Source of the DNA: an uncultured Sphingomonadaceae bacterium
GTDB lineage: Bacteria > Pseudomonadota > Alphaproteobacteria > Sphingomonadales > Sphingomonadaceae
DNA: 64,000 nucleotides
Direction: 5' to 3'
Assembly (NCBI GenBank): GCA_947497455.1
Contig: CANMGU010000002.1
Location: forward strand, 1,458,506 to 1,522,505
In this document: in pieces, positions 45,633 through 53,012 of the stretch
Layout of the letters: the number at the start of each line of letters is the position of its first letter
How positions within the stretch are numbered: position 1 is the stretch's first letter
Program-made: the position numbers and the translations under genes
Notes under the pieces: model-generated
What the model was told of the DNA's origin: nothing
The model's database searches: none
The model's input: the letters and a program-made list of their open reading frames with translations, nothing else

Positions 45633-45745
45633 GTCCCGAATTACCATTCCGTTCATCGATAATTACCTTACATGGCGGGGAAGAGCTCCCACCCTGCTGT
45701 GTGGGCTTTAGCTAAAATGGGGGACAAATTAGTGAAAGGACCAAT

Positions 45746-46324
45746 GTGCGTAACATTTCCAAAATCCTTCTGGCTTGTGCAGCCACAATCTCTTTAACAG
45801 CCTGTGGCGAGCAGGCTGCCAACACAGCGAATGGCAAAAGTGATACCGAAAGTGCGGCGGTCGAAGAACCCGCAGAACCCACCAATATTGTTGGCGTTGC
45901 CGAAAACAATGCAGAATTGTCGACACTGGTTATGGCGATGACGGTCGCGGAATTGGGTGGAACGCTCGCGGAAGAAGGCCCCTTTACGGTTTTCGCGCCG
46001 ACCAATGATGCGTTTAACAAAATCGATCCTGCAGAACTCAGTGCTTTGCTGTCTCCAGAAAAGAAAGAAGATCTTACCTCTCTGCTAAACTATCATGTTG
46101 TTTTTGGAGAGATGACCGCAGCAGATGTCACACAGGCAATTGCCGATGGCGGTGGCACAGCAACCTTGACCACGGTTGAAGGCACGAAGCTGAAGGCTTC
46201 GCTTGAAGGTCAAAAAGTCGTCTTGGAAGATGCTGCTGGCGGGAAGTCAACAGTAACTCTCGTCGATGTCAAAGCGACCAATGGTGTGATTCACGCCGTC
46301 GATACAGTGGTTATGCCTGGCTAA
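45746..46324 (+). CDS. Fasciclin-domain lipoprotein
   Basis: A 192-residue exported protein with lipobox ISLTAC (Cys20) and one fasciclin (FAS1/BIgH3) domain covering about 50-190. It includes GPFTVFAPTNDAFNKI (H1 motif) and the C-terminal VKATNGVIHAVDTVVMPG (H2 motif). FAS1 domains mediate adhesion or protein contacts at the cell surface. The start is GTG 45746, with AAGGA 5 nt upstream; an ATG 2 nt earlier is in another frame. A good terminator follows. Confidence 0.92.
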   Translation: MRNISKILLACAATISLTACGEQAANTANGKSDTESAAVEEPAEPTNIVGVAENNAELSTLVMAMTVAELGGTLAEEGPFTVFAPTNDAFNKIDPAELSALLSPEKKEDLTSLLNYHVVFGEMTAADVTQAIADGGGTATLTTVEGTKLKASLEGQKVVLEDAAGGKSTVTLVDVKATNGVIHAVDTVVMPG

Positions 46325-46344
46325 GATTGAACCTCACAATTCCG

Positions 46345-46377
46345 AAAGGCCTCGCTTAAACGGCGGGGCCTTTTTTA
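46345..46377 (+). terminator. Intrinsic terminator after the fasciclin gene
   Basis: AAAGGCCTCGC (46345-46355) pairs with GCGGGGCCTTT (46363-46373), with one G-U pair, around a 7-nt loop. Seven Ts run from 46371 to 46377. Confidence 0.88.
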
Positions 46378-46428
46378 TTGCCCGCCATGCCGCTATTGGG
46401 GTGTGGTTATTGAATAAGGAGCAGTCCA

Positions 46429-46836
46429 GTGGCGCAATATTGGTTGATGAAGTCCGAACCGGACGAATATGGCTGGGATGATCTGGTCGCGGAAAAGGAA
46501 GGCACGTGGGACGGCGTGAAAAATGCGCAGGCCAGCAATAATATGAAAAAGATGAAGGTCGGGGATCAGGTTTTCTTCTATCATTCCCGCCAGGGACTGG
46601 AAATTGTTGGAATCATGGAAGTCAGTGAAGAAAAGTTTCCAGATCCGTTCGACGATACCGGCCGTTGGATTGCTGTAAAGGTGAAGCCGGTACGCAAATT
46701 GGACAAAGCAGTGCCGCTCAAAGAAATGAAGCAGAATCCGAAACTCGAAAATTTGGCTATCATTCGCCAGACCCGTTTGTCAGTGGCTCCGGTGACCAGC
46801 GACGAATGGGAAGCGATACTGACGATGGCGGCCTGA
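46429..46836 (+). CDS. EVE domain-containing protein
   Basis: A 135-residue protein consisting of a single EVE domain, a PUA-like fold that recognises modified bases. MAQYWLMKSEPDEYGWDDL, GTWDGVKNAQASNNMKKMKVGD (family core) and FFYHSRQGLEIVGIMEV are all present. Stand-alone EVE proteins are widespread and their cellular role is unsettled, with RNA-modification reading a common proposal. The start is GTG 46429, with AAGGAG 7 nt upstream. No restriction-type partner is nearby. Confidence 0.92.
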   Translation: MAQYWLMKSEPDEYGWDDLVAEKEGTWDGVKNAQASNNMKKMKVGDQVFFYHSRQGLEIVGIMEVSEEKFPDPFDDTGRWIAVKVKPVRKLDKAVPLKEMKQNPKLENLAIIRQTRLSVAPVTSDEWEAILTMAA

Positions 46837-46864
46837 GAAATTTGTGGCACTGGTGCCTCAGTTT

Positions 46865-47377
46865 TTAGCTTCCCGATTCAACCCGGTCCGCAGGCACAAT
46901 GAACTCCAAACGCAATCCAGATGGCTCGCGGATCATCATGTGAGTGGTTGGACCATCCCCCATAAATTCTGGGGCAAATTCAACAACCACATTGTCCTTA
47001 GCGAGAAATTGTTCGTGAAGTGCATCTAACGCTGCAAGATCGCGGACTGTGATTGCCATATGGTGAAGGCCAACATTGTTCTTCCGATCAAAAGCAACGG
47101 CGTTGGTCGGGTCAGTCACCTGCCATAGTGTCACAAACATATCGCCATTCGTTACAAATACAGAAGGATAGCCCGGCTCGCCGCCAGCGGTTTTCCAGCC
47201 CAGAGTATCAACAAAAAAAGCCACACTGTCATCCAGCTTGGTAACCGCAAAGCCGATATGGTTGAGGCCAAACGTAGCGGCTTCTTCTTGGGTTTCAGTT
47301 TCTGTTGGAGCGGTTTCTTCCTGCACTGGGGAGCAGGCGGCTAATCCTGCAACAAACAGAAGATAGGGCGCTTTCAT
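46865..47377 (-). CDS. VOC-family lipoprotein
   Basis: A 170-residue exported protein. A short signal with lipobox GLAACS (Cys15) is followed by a Glu/Thr-rich linker (18-34) and a glyoxalase/bleomycin-resistance fold. That fold has LNHIGFAVTKLDDSVAFFVDTLGW at 38-61 and HHMAITVRDLAALDALHEQF near 104. The metal-type residues (His, Glu in LRLEFIVP) look intact. VOC proteins are usually cytoplasmic, so lipid anchoring is noteworthy. It lies 28 bp after the ThDP-enzyme gene on the same strand. Confidence 0.85.
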   Translation of the reverse strand: MKAPYLLFVAGLAACSPVQEETAPTETETQEEAATFGLNHIGFAVTKLDDSVAFFVDTLGWKTAGGEPGYPSVFVTNGDMFVTLWQVTDPTNAVAFDRKNNVGLHHMAITVRDLAALDALHEQFLAKDNVVVEFAPEFMGDGPTTHMMIREPSGLRLEFIVPADRVESGS

Positions 47378-47405
47378 GATAAATTCCTCTCAAGCGTTTT
47401 TCGAG

Positions 47406-49052
47406 CTATTTTCGGAAACCGCTGACAGTAGCTCCTGCGGCGGTGAGATATTCTACATCGGTTTTCAGGTGTAATAGGCGCAGGCCTTTGTGCTTCATAG
47501 CTTCAGTCAGCGCTGGCGCAAATTGCTCCGTGCTTTCTACCGTTGCGCTCCATCCGCCATAGGCCTTCGCGAGCATCGCAAAGTCCGGATTCTGTAGCGA
47601 AGTGGCCGACAGGCGTGCAGGATATTCACGTTCTTGATGGAGGCGAATGGTGCCAAAGCTGCCATTGTCGATGACAAGCACCAGCAGGTTTGCATCATAT
47701 TGCATAGCAGTTGCAAGCTCCTGTCCATTCATCATGAAGTCGCCATCACCCGCGATCACCACGGAGATGCGCTCAGGAAAACGCAGGGCAGCAGCAACGG
47801 ATGCCGGGACGCCATAGCCCATTGCGCCCGATGTCGGAGCAAGCTGGCTCGGGAAATCTCCATAGGTCCAATAACGATGCCACCAGCCGGAGAAATTACC
47901 AGCCCCGTTGCTGATAATGGTATCGGGGGGCAACATGTCCTGCATCGCCGCGACACAGGGGCCGAGATCGAGTTTGGCATCATTGGGTTTGACGGTGGTC
48001 CATTCCCTGTAATCAGCATGGGCCGCTTTGCCCGAGTCAAAGCTGAGCAAATCGTCATCCCAAAAAGCAGCCTGTTCAGCAAATTCATGCATCTCCGCGC
48101 AAATCGGCAGGTCAATCCGATAGACATGGTTCAGTTCATCGGGATCAGGGTGGATGTGGACCAGTGTTTGATCGGGATGATCGGGCGTGATCAGTGTATA
48201 GCCATCAGTCGTAGCCTCGCCAAGCCGGGCACCGACAGCGATGATCAGATCGGCCGCTTTCACCCGTTCGACCAATTTGGGATTGGGGCCATAGCCGAGA
48301 TTGCCAGCATAAACCGAACTGGTGTTGGGGAAATTATCCTGCCGGCGGAAAGCGCAAGCGACAGGCAGTCCAATACGCTCGGCATAGGTGGCGAAATTTT
48401 CTCTCGCACTGGCACACCATCCAGCCCCTCCGACAATTGCTATTGGATCCGTGGCATCGCGAAGCAGATCGGTCAGCGTGGTCATTGCATTGGCGCACAT
48501 GGGTTGAACTGGCGCAACCACTTTCGGACGATCCAGTGTTTCTACTTCGTCGCGTAACATATCCTCAGGCAAGCTAAGGACCACCGGGCCGGGTCGACCG
48601 GAGCTGGCGGTGTCAAAGGCACGAGCAATATATTCGGGGATGCGGGCAGCATTATCGATCCGCGCCGCCCATTTGGCGAGCGGTGTAAACATCGCGGTGA
48701 AGTCGACTTCCTGAAAGCCTTCGCGGTCACGATCATCGCGGGCAACGTCGCCGATAAACAGGATCATTGGAGTACTGTCCTGCATTGCGGTGTGGACACC
48801 GATGCTCGCATTGGTGGCACCCGGACCACGTGTAACAAAGGCGATTCCGGGATGACCGGTTAGCTTTCCATCAGCCTCCGCCATGAATGCGGCACTGCCG
48901 TCCTGGCGAGTAGACACAGTCTCGATTTCATTGCAATCGTGCAGCGCGTCAAGAACCGATAAAAAGCTCTCTCCAGGGACAGTGAAAATGCGGTCGGAGC
49001 CCTGAATAATCAATTGATCGACCAGGATTTGTGCGCCGGTACGTTTGGTCAT
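47406..49052 (-). CDS. Thiamine diphosphate-dependent enzyme, acetolactate synthase-like
   Basis: A 548-residue cytoplasmic enzyme with the three POX-like domains. Catalytic Glu28 is in FTVPGESFLSVLDAL. The central domain runs about 185-320, and the ThDP/metal motif is GDGDFMMNGQELATAM with VLVIDNGSFGT near 450-485. Acetolactate synthase, benzoylformate decarboxylase and related 2-oxo-acid decarboxylases share this build. No regulatory subunit gene is present, arguing against biosynthetic IlvB. An aldehyde dehydrogenase gene lies 11 bp upstream in the same operon, which suits a decarboxylase making an aldehyde, but this is inference. Confidence 0.88.
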   Translation of the reverse strand: MTKRTGAQILVDQLIIQGSDRIFTVPGESFLSVLDALHDCNEIETVSTRQDGSAAFMAEADGKLTGHPGIAFVTRGPGATNASIGVHTAMQDSTPMILFIGDVARDDRDREGFQEVDFTAMFTPLAKWAARIDNAARIPEYIARAFDTASSGRPGPVVLSLPEDMLRDEVETLDRPKVVAPVQPMCANAMTTLTDLLRDATDPIAIVGGAGWCASARENFATYAERIGLPVACAFRRQDNFPNTSSVYAGNLGYGPNPKLVERVKAADLIIAVGARLGEATTDGYTLITPDHPDQTLVHIHPDPDELNHVYRIDLPICAEMHEFAEQAAFWDDDLLSFDSGKAAHADYREWTTVKPNDAKLDLGPCVAAMQDMLPPDTIISNGAGNFSGWWHRYWTYGDFPSQLAPTSGAMGYGVPASVAAALRFPERISVVIAGDGDFMMNGQELATAMQYDANLLVLVIDNGSFGTIRLHQEREYPARLSATSLQNPDFAMLAKAYGGWSATVESTEQFAPALTEAMKHKGLRLLHLKTDVEYLTAAGATVSGFRK

Positions 49053-49063
49053 ATTGCTAGTCC

Positions 49064-50500
49064 TCAGCTCTGGTGGATGGCTTTGGTCACCATATAGGCC
49101 TTCAAGCCGTCGGGGCCATCTTCTGATCCATGACCAGATTCTTTTACGCCTCCAAAAGGTGCGTCACCGGGGCTGATGGTCATGTTGTTGATCGCAACCA
49201 TGCCGGCCTCAATCATGTCTCCGACAATATTGGCCGTGCGCAGGCTTTCGGTAAAGGCATAAGCCGCAAGGCCCAATGGCAGGCGATTGGCCTGCTCTAT
49301 CGCTTCGTCCAATGTGTCGAATGGTCGCATGGCGGCCACCGGACCAAAAGGCTCACTGCTCATGATATCCGCCTGGAGCGGGACATCGGTCAATACAGTG
49401 GGGCTATAAAAATAGCCGTCACCGTCGATCGCCTCACCACCAAGGCGCACGGTGGCGCCTTTAGCTTTGGCATCACCAATGAGCTGTTCCATCGCTTCTG
49501 GGCGGCGTGGATTGGCAAGCGGCCCCATATCGATATTATCGCCAAAGCCCTCACCAACCTGGACCTTTTTCGCGCGCTTGGTAAATTCCTCAGCGAATTT
49601 TTCGTAGATACCGGATTGAACATAGAAGCGGGTAGGGGAGACGCAGACTTGCCCCGCATTTCGGTATTTTTGCATGGCCAACAGATCAAGCGCCTTGCCC
49701 ATGTCGCAATCATCAAAGACCAGGACCGGCGCATGACCGCCCAGTTCCATAGTCGTGCGCTGCATATTCTCCGTCGCCAGTTTCATGAGATGCTTGCCGA
49801 CAGGAACGGAACCAGTGAAACTGACCTTGCGGATGATTTTCGATGCGATCAGGTGACTAGATACTTCTGCAGGATCACCAAAGACAACCTGTACGACACC
49901 AGATGGCAGGCCGGCATCGACCAGACAGCGGATCATTTCTATTGCGCTTGCCGGGGTCTCTTCCGCTGGTTTCAAGATGATCGAGCAACCGGCAGCGAGG
50001 GCGGCCGCTAGTTTTCGTGCAGGCGTGAAAACTGGAAAATTCCAAGGACTGAATGCAGCGACTGGGCCGACAGGTTGATATTTGACGAAACTCTGCTGGC
50101 CGGTTGGGCGCACCAGTACACGACCATAACAGCGCTTGGCTTCTTCGGCCATTGTATCGAACAAATTGGCCGAGCCGGTCACCTCGCCAGCGGCCTGTCC
50201 AAACGGCTTGCCTTGCTCAGCAGTCATTAGTCGACCGATTTCCGGAGCGCGTTCACGCATCAGCTCCGCAGCCTTGCGGAGGATCGCGGCGCGTTCATTG
50301 ACAGGCGTATCGCGCCAGACCGGAAAGGCTCGATCTGCCGCATCGAGTGCGCGATCAAGATCGGCGATGTTCGCTTTGGGCAAATCGGAAATGGTTTTTC
50401 CGGTCGCTGGATTGACAACATGATGGACATCGCGGTCCGCCAGATCAATCCATTCGCCGTCAATATGAAGTTGCAGGGTAGGGGGATAGGTATTCGACAT
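49064..50500 (-). CDS. NAD(P)-dependent aldehyde dehydrogenase, succinate-semialdehyde type
   Basis: A 478-residue member of the aldehyde dehydrogenase superfamily. GPVAAFSPWNFP, FTGSVPVGKHLM (NAD pocket), the general base in TMELGGHAPVLVF and the nucleophile Cys286 in NAGQVCVSPTRFYV are intact. The C-terminal EPFGPVAAMRPF and GGVKESGHGSEDG motifs suggest the succinate-semialdehyde dehydrogenase (GabD-like) branch. ATG 50500 is chosen because AGGAG lies 5 nt upstream; the frame stays open to 50767 but that part is antisense to the SMP-30 gene. Confidence 0.92.
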   Translation of the reverse strand: MSNTYPPTLQLHIDGEWIDLADRDVHHVVNPATGKTISDLPKANIADLDRALDAADRAFPVWRDTPVNERAAILRKAAELMRERAPEIGRLMTAEQGKPFGQAAGEVTGSANLFDTMAEEAKRCYGRVLVRPTGQQSFVKYQPVGPVAAFSPWNFPVFTPARKLAAALAAGCSIILKPAEETPASAIEMIRCLVDAGLPSGVVQVVFGDPAEVSSHLIASKIIRKVSFTGSVPVGKHLMKLATENMQRTTMELGGHAPVLVFDDCDMGKALDLLAMQKYRNAGQVCVSPTRFYVQSGIYEKFAEEFTKRAKKVQVGEGFGDNIDMGPLANPRRPEAMEQLIGDAKAKGATVRLGGEAIDGDGYFYSPTVLTDVPLQADIMSSEPFGPVAAMRPFDTLDEAIEQANRLPLGLAAYAFTESLRTANIVGDMIEAGMVAINNMTISPGDAPFGGVKESGHGSEDGPDGLKAYMVTKAIHQS

Positions 50501-50585
50501 AGTTGCTCCTGTAACCGGTTGAGACAGCACTAGACTTGTCGTCTGTTTCCCGCAATGACTGTGACAAATTTTCGAGAGGAAAAAG

Positions 50586-51506
50586 ATGGAACTGGTTACC
50601 GACGGACTGCGTTTCCCCGAAGGCCCGATCGCAATGCCTGATGGCAGCGTAATTTTGGTAGAAATTGCCGCCGGGCAGCTGACCCGTATCGGGCCGGATG
50701 GCTCCAAGGATGTCATTGCGAATCCCGGCGGCGGCCCCAACGGCGCGGCGCTGGGGCCCGATGGCAAAATCTACATCTGCAATAACGGCGGCTTTGAATA
50801 TCAGGAAGCGAACGGTTTTTTGACCCCGGCCGGTATTGCAAAAGATTATTCTGGAGGTCGGATCGAACGGATTGATCCGCAAACCGGTTCGGTGGAAGTG
50901 CTTTACAAGAGTGGTGATTTTGACTGCATTCTTCGCGGGCCAAATGACATTGTCTTCGATGAACATGGCGGATTCTGGTTCACCGATCATGGTAAAACGG
51001 ATTATGAAAAGCGTTGTCATGACATTGTCGGGATATTCTATGCGAAGGCTGATGGCAGCCATTTAGAGGAAGTCATCTTTCCTTCGCAAAACCCCAATGG
51101 CGTTGGATTGTCACCTGACGGTAAGACTCTCTACGCTGCGGAGACCTTCACTTGCCGTTTGATGAAGTTCAATATTACCGAACCGGGTAAAGTCTCTCCG
51201 GATGCTGGGCCAGGCGGTCCCGGTATCCCAGTCTATCGACCGGCTGGATACAAGTTTTTCGACAGTTTGGCGATGGAAGAGAGCGGTAATATCTGTGTTG
51301 CTACCATCGGTGAATGCGGGATCAGCGTGATTTCTCCGGATGGGGAGTTGGTCGAATTTGTGGCGACGCCGGATATATTCACCACCAATATCTGCTTCGG
51401 CGGTGACGATATGATGGATGCCTATATTTGCCTATCCGCAACCGGAAAGCTGATAAAAATGCGATGGAAACGCCCTGGCCTCAAATTGGAATATCTGAAT
51501 AAATGA
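50586..51506 (+). CDS. SMP-30/gluconolactonase/LRE-family protein
   Basis: A 306-residue six-bladed beta-propeller hydrolase. It starts LVTDGLRFPEGPIAMPDGSV with the metal-binding Glu, then RGPNDIVFDEHGGFWFTDHG (Asn ligand) and NPNGVGLSPDGKTLYAAET. The fold hydrolyses sugar or other lactones with a divalent metal. The gene diverges from the aldehyde dehydrogenase across 85 bp and overlaps the HAD hydrolase gene by 4 bp, so it belongs to the local catabolic group. Confidence 0.9.
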   Translation: MELVTDGLRFPEGPIAMPDGSVILVEIAAGQLTRIGPDGSKDVIANPGGGPNGAALGPDGKIYICNNGGFEYQEANGFLTPAGIAKDYSGGRIERIDPQTGSVEVLYKSGDFDCILRGPNDIVFDEHGGFWFTDHGKTDYEKRCHDIVGIFYAKADGSHLEEVIFPSQNPNGVGLSPDGKTLYAAETFTCRLMKFNITEPGKVSPDAGPGGPGIPVYRPAGYKFFDSLAMEESGNICVATIGECGISVISPDGELVEFVATPDIFTTNICFGGDDMMDAYICLSATGKLIKMRWKRPGLKLEYLNK

Positions 51507-52150
51507 ACCATGACACCGTAATTTTCGACTTTGGCGGCGTAATCACGAGTTCGCCATTTGATGCATTTAATCGGCTGGAGGCTGAGCGCGGCGTGCCAAT
51601 CCATAGTGTTCGTCAGATCAACAGTACCAATCCGCATGATAACGCCTGGGCGAAATTCGAACGCTCGGAAATCGATGCCGCAGGTTTTGACCAGCTATTT
51701 GCTGAGGAAGCGCGGACTATAGGTATTGAATTGAAAGGCAACGAGGTGCTGGCATGTCTGGCTGGCGATATCAGGCCAGCGATGGTGGCGATGCTTGATA
51801 CGCTCAAGGCCAAGGATTTTACCATTGGCTGCATTACCAACAATGTTCCATCCGGCAAAGGCTCCGGAATGGCGTTGAATGATGAGAAGGCGGCCGCGAT
51901 CGCAGCGATCATGGCGCGGTTCGATCATACCATTGAAAGCAGCAAGGTGGGTATCCGCAAGCCCGATCCACGCATTTACGAGATGATGTGTGAGGCTTTA
52001 GACGTGCATCCAAAACAGTGCATCTATCTTGATGATTTGGGTATCAATTGTAAGCCGGCTGCGGCACTGGGTATGGCGGCGATCAAAGTGACCGGCGAGC
52101 AGCAGGCGCTGAGTGATTTGCACGCGCTGCTGGATATGCCTTTCCCATAA
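51503..52150 (+). CDS. HAD-IA family hydrolase
   Basis: A 215-residue haloacid-dehalogenase-fold phosphatase. Motif I is VIFDFGGVIT, where the second Asp of the usual DxD is replaced by Gly, a variation seen in the epoxide-hydrolase-N-terminal-like HAD subgroup. Motif II is CITNNVPSG, motif III GIRKPDPRIYEMM, and motif IV IYLDDLGINCKPA. The cap insertion lies between 20 and 95. The altered motif I may change general acid chemistry. It overlaps the SMP-30 gene (ATGA) and ends the operon. Confidence 0.88.
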   Translation: MNHDTVIFDFGGVITSSPFDAFNRLEAERGVPIHSVRQINSTNPHDNAWAKFERSEIDAAGFDQLFAEEARTIGIELKGNEVLACLAGDIRPAMVAMLDTLKAKDFTIGCITNNVPSGKGSGMALNDEKAAAIAAIMARFDHTIESSKVGIRKPDPRIYEMMCEALDVHPKQCIYLDDLGINCKPAAALGMAAIKVTGEQQALSDLHALLDMPFP

Positions 52151-52259
52151 TCCCAGCTCCCATTGCAGACTTCAAAATATTCTATTGTATTTAACATCCT
52201 GAAAGAAAGGGATTTTTGGTCCAATCCAAAAGGATTGGTCTCATTCAACGACTCTCAAA

Positions 52260-52318
52260 TAACACGAATATTACAGTTATGTTGCAGTTATCGTCATAAA
52301 AGTGTAATATTCGTGTTA
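52260..52318 (+). promoter_or_regulatory. Promoter/leader with a 15-bp inverted repeat enclosing a 7-4-7 direct repeat
   Basis: TAACACGAATATTAC (52260-52274) is the exact inverse complement of GTAATATTCGTGTTA (52304-52318). Between and touching them is CAGTTAT-N4-CAGTTAT (52274-52291), an 11-bp-period direct repeat as bound by OmpR/PhoB-type regulators. TGTAAT (52303-52308) lies 11 bp after it as a good -10. A separate small hairpin CCAATCC/GGATTGG sits at 52221-52238. All precede the TPR gene by less than 120 bp. Confidence 0.5.
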
Positions 52319-52337
52319 AAGAAATAGGAGAGCGAAG

Positions 52338-52712
52338 ATGAAAGCGGTCCAAAATATCGCAATTGCTGTGGGGCTAGCCGTGTTTGGATTGCCCGTTCTG
52401 GCGCAGGCGCAAGAAGGTGAAATTGGCTATGCTAAAGGAGCTTTGGCTTATGATGCACTCATGGCCGGTGACAATCAGGCTGCCGTTGAAAAACTGGAAA
52501 GCGGACAGCTGAAAGATCCGGCTGTCATGATCAATTTGGGTCAGGCCTATGCTCGAATTGGGCGCACTGGTGATGCAGCAAAAATGTTCACCGCCGCCAT
52601 GAACAGCAATCGGAATTTTGACCTGGTGCTTGCTGATGGTCAGGTGATCAATTCCCGGAAAGCTGCAGAAATCGCACTGAATACTCTAAATGGGCGACTG
52701 GCTTCTCGCTAA
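52338..52712 (+). CDS. Periplasmic tetratricopeptide-like protein
   Basis: A 124-residue exported protein. The signal peptide (1-25) ends at VLAQAQ. The mature part has about two TPR-like helical pairs: YAKGALAYDALMAGDNQAAVEKLE and VMINLGQAYARIGRTGDAAKMFTAAM. A small adaptor in the periplasm is a fair guess; partners are unknown. The ribosome binding site AGGAG lies about 7 nt before ATG 52338. It is monocistronic, with an unusual promoter region upstream and a strong terminator downstream, next to the T2SS locus. Confidence 0.85.
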   Translation: MKAVQNIAIAVGLAVFGLPVLAQAQEGEIGYAKGALAYDALMAGDNQAAVEKLESGQLKDPAVMINLGQAYARIGRTGDAAKMFTAAMNSNRNFDLVLADGQVINSRKAAEIALNTLNGRLASR

Positions 52713-52738
52713 ACCCTTTGGCGTTATTTTTATGATCA

Positions 52739-52766
52739 GGCGGTCGTTCGCACGGCCGCCTTTTTT
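52739..52766 (+). terminator. Intrinsic terminator after the TPR gene
   Basis: GGCGGTCGT (52739-52747) pairs with ACGGCCGCC (52752-52760), with one G-U pair, around a TCGC loop, followed by six Ts. Confidence 0.88.
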
Positions 52767-52865
52767 GTTTTGCCGATTTTTACGCTGATATATTTCTGCA
52801 CCGCAGCATCAAAAACTGACTGGTTCGGCGGGCCTTGGCTTAGCTGAAACAATCCTGAAATAATT

Positions 52866-52905
52866 TTGTCTCCAAAGCGTCATGCAAACGGCATCGGCGG
52901 GTCAT
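52866..52905 (+). promoter_or_regulatory. Candidate PHO-type 11-bp direct repeats upstream of the surface lipoprotein
   Basis: Four 7-bp units lie at an exact 11-bp period: TTGTCTC (52866), GCGTCAT (52877), ACGGCAT (52888) and GGGTCAT (52899). Two contain a full GTCAT core. No good -10 element follows at the canonical distance, so this site is weaker than the one before plcP. It sits about 108 bp before the lipoprotein start in a 300-bp gene-free stretch; I see nothing else in that stretch beyond the preceding terminator. Confidence 0.4.
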
Positions 52906-53012
52906 TTGCTGCGCCTAGTGCCCGAGTCCGAAGGCGATGGGGGCATTTTGATTCGTTTCCACATCATCTGATCTGAAGTGTTGAAAATCAGTAATCTGCG
53001 GAGACTTTATCC

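Noticed and set aside
45685..45708. CCCAC/GTGGG hairpin after the folM-like gene
   Set aside because: Only a 5-bp stem and few Ts follow, so too weak to call as a terminator.
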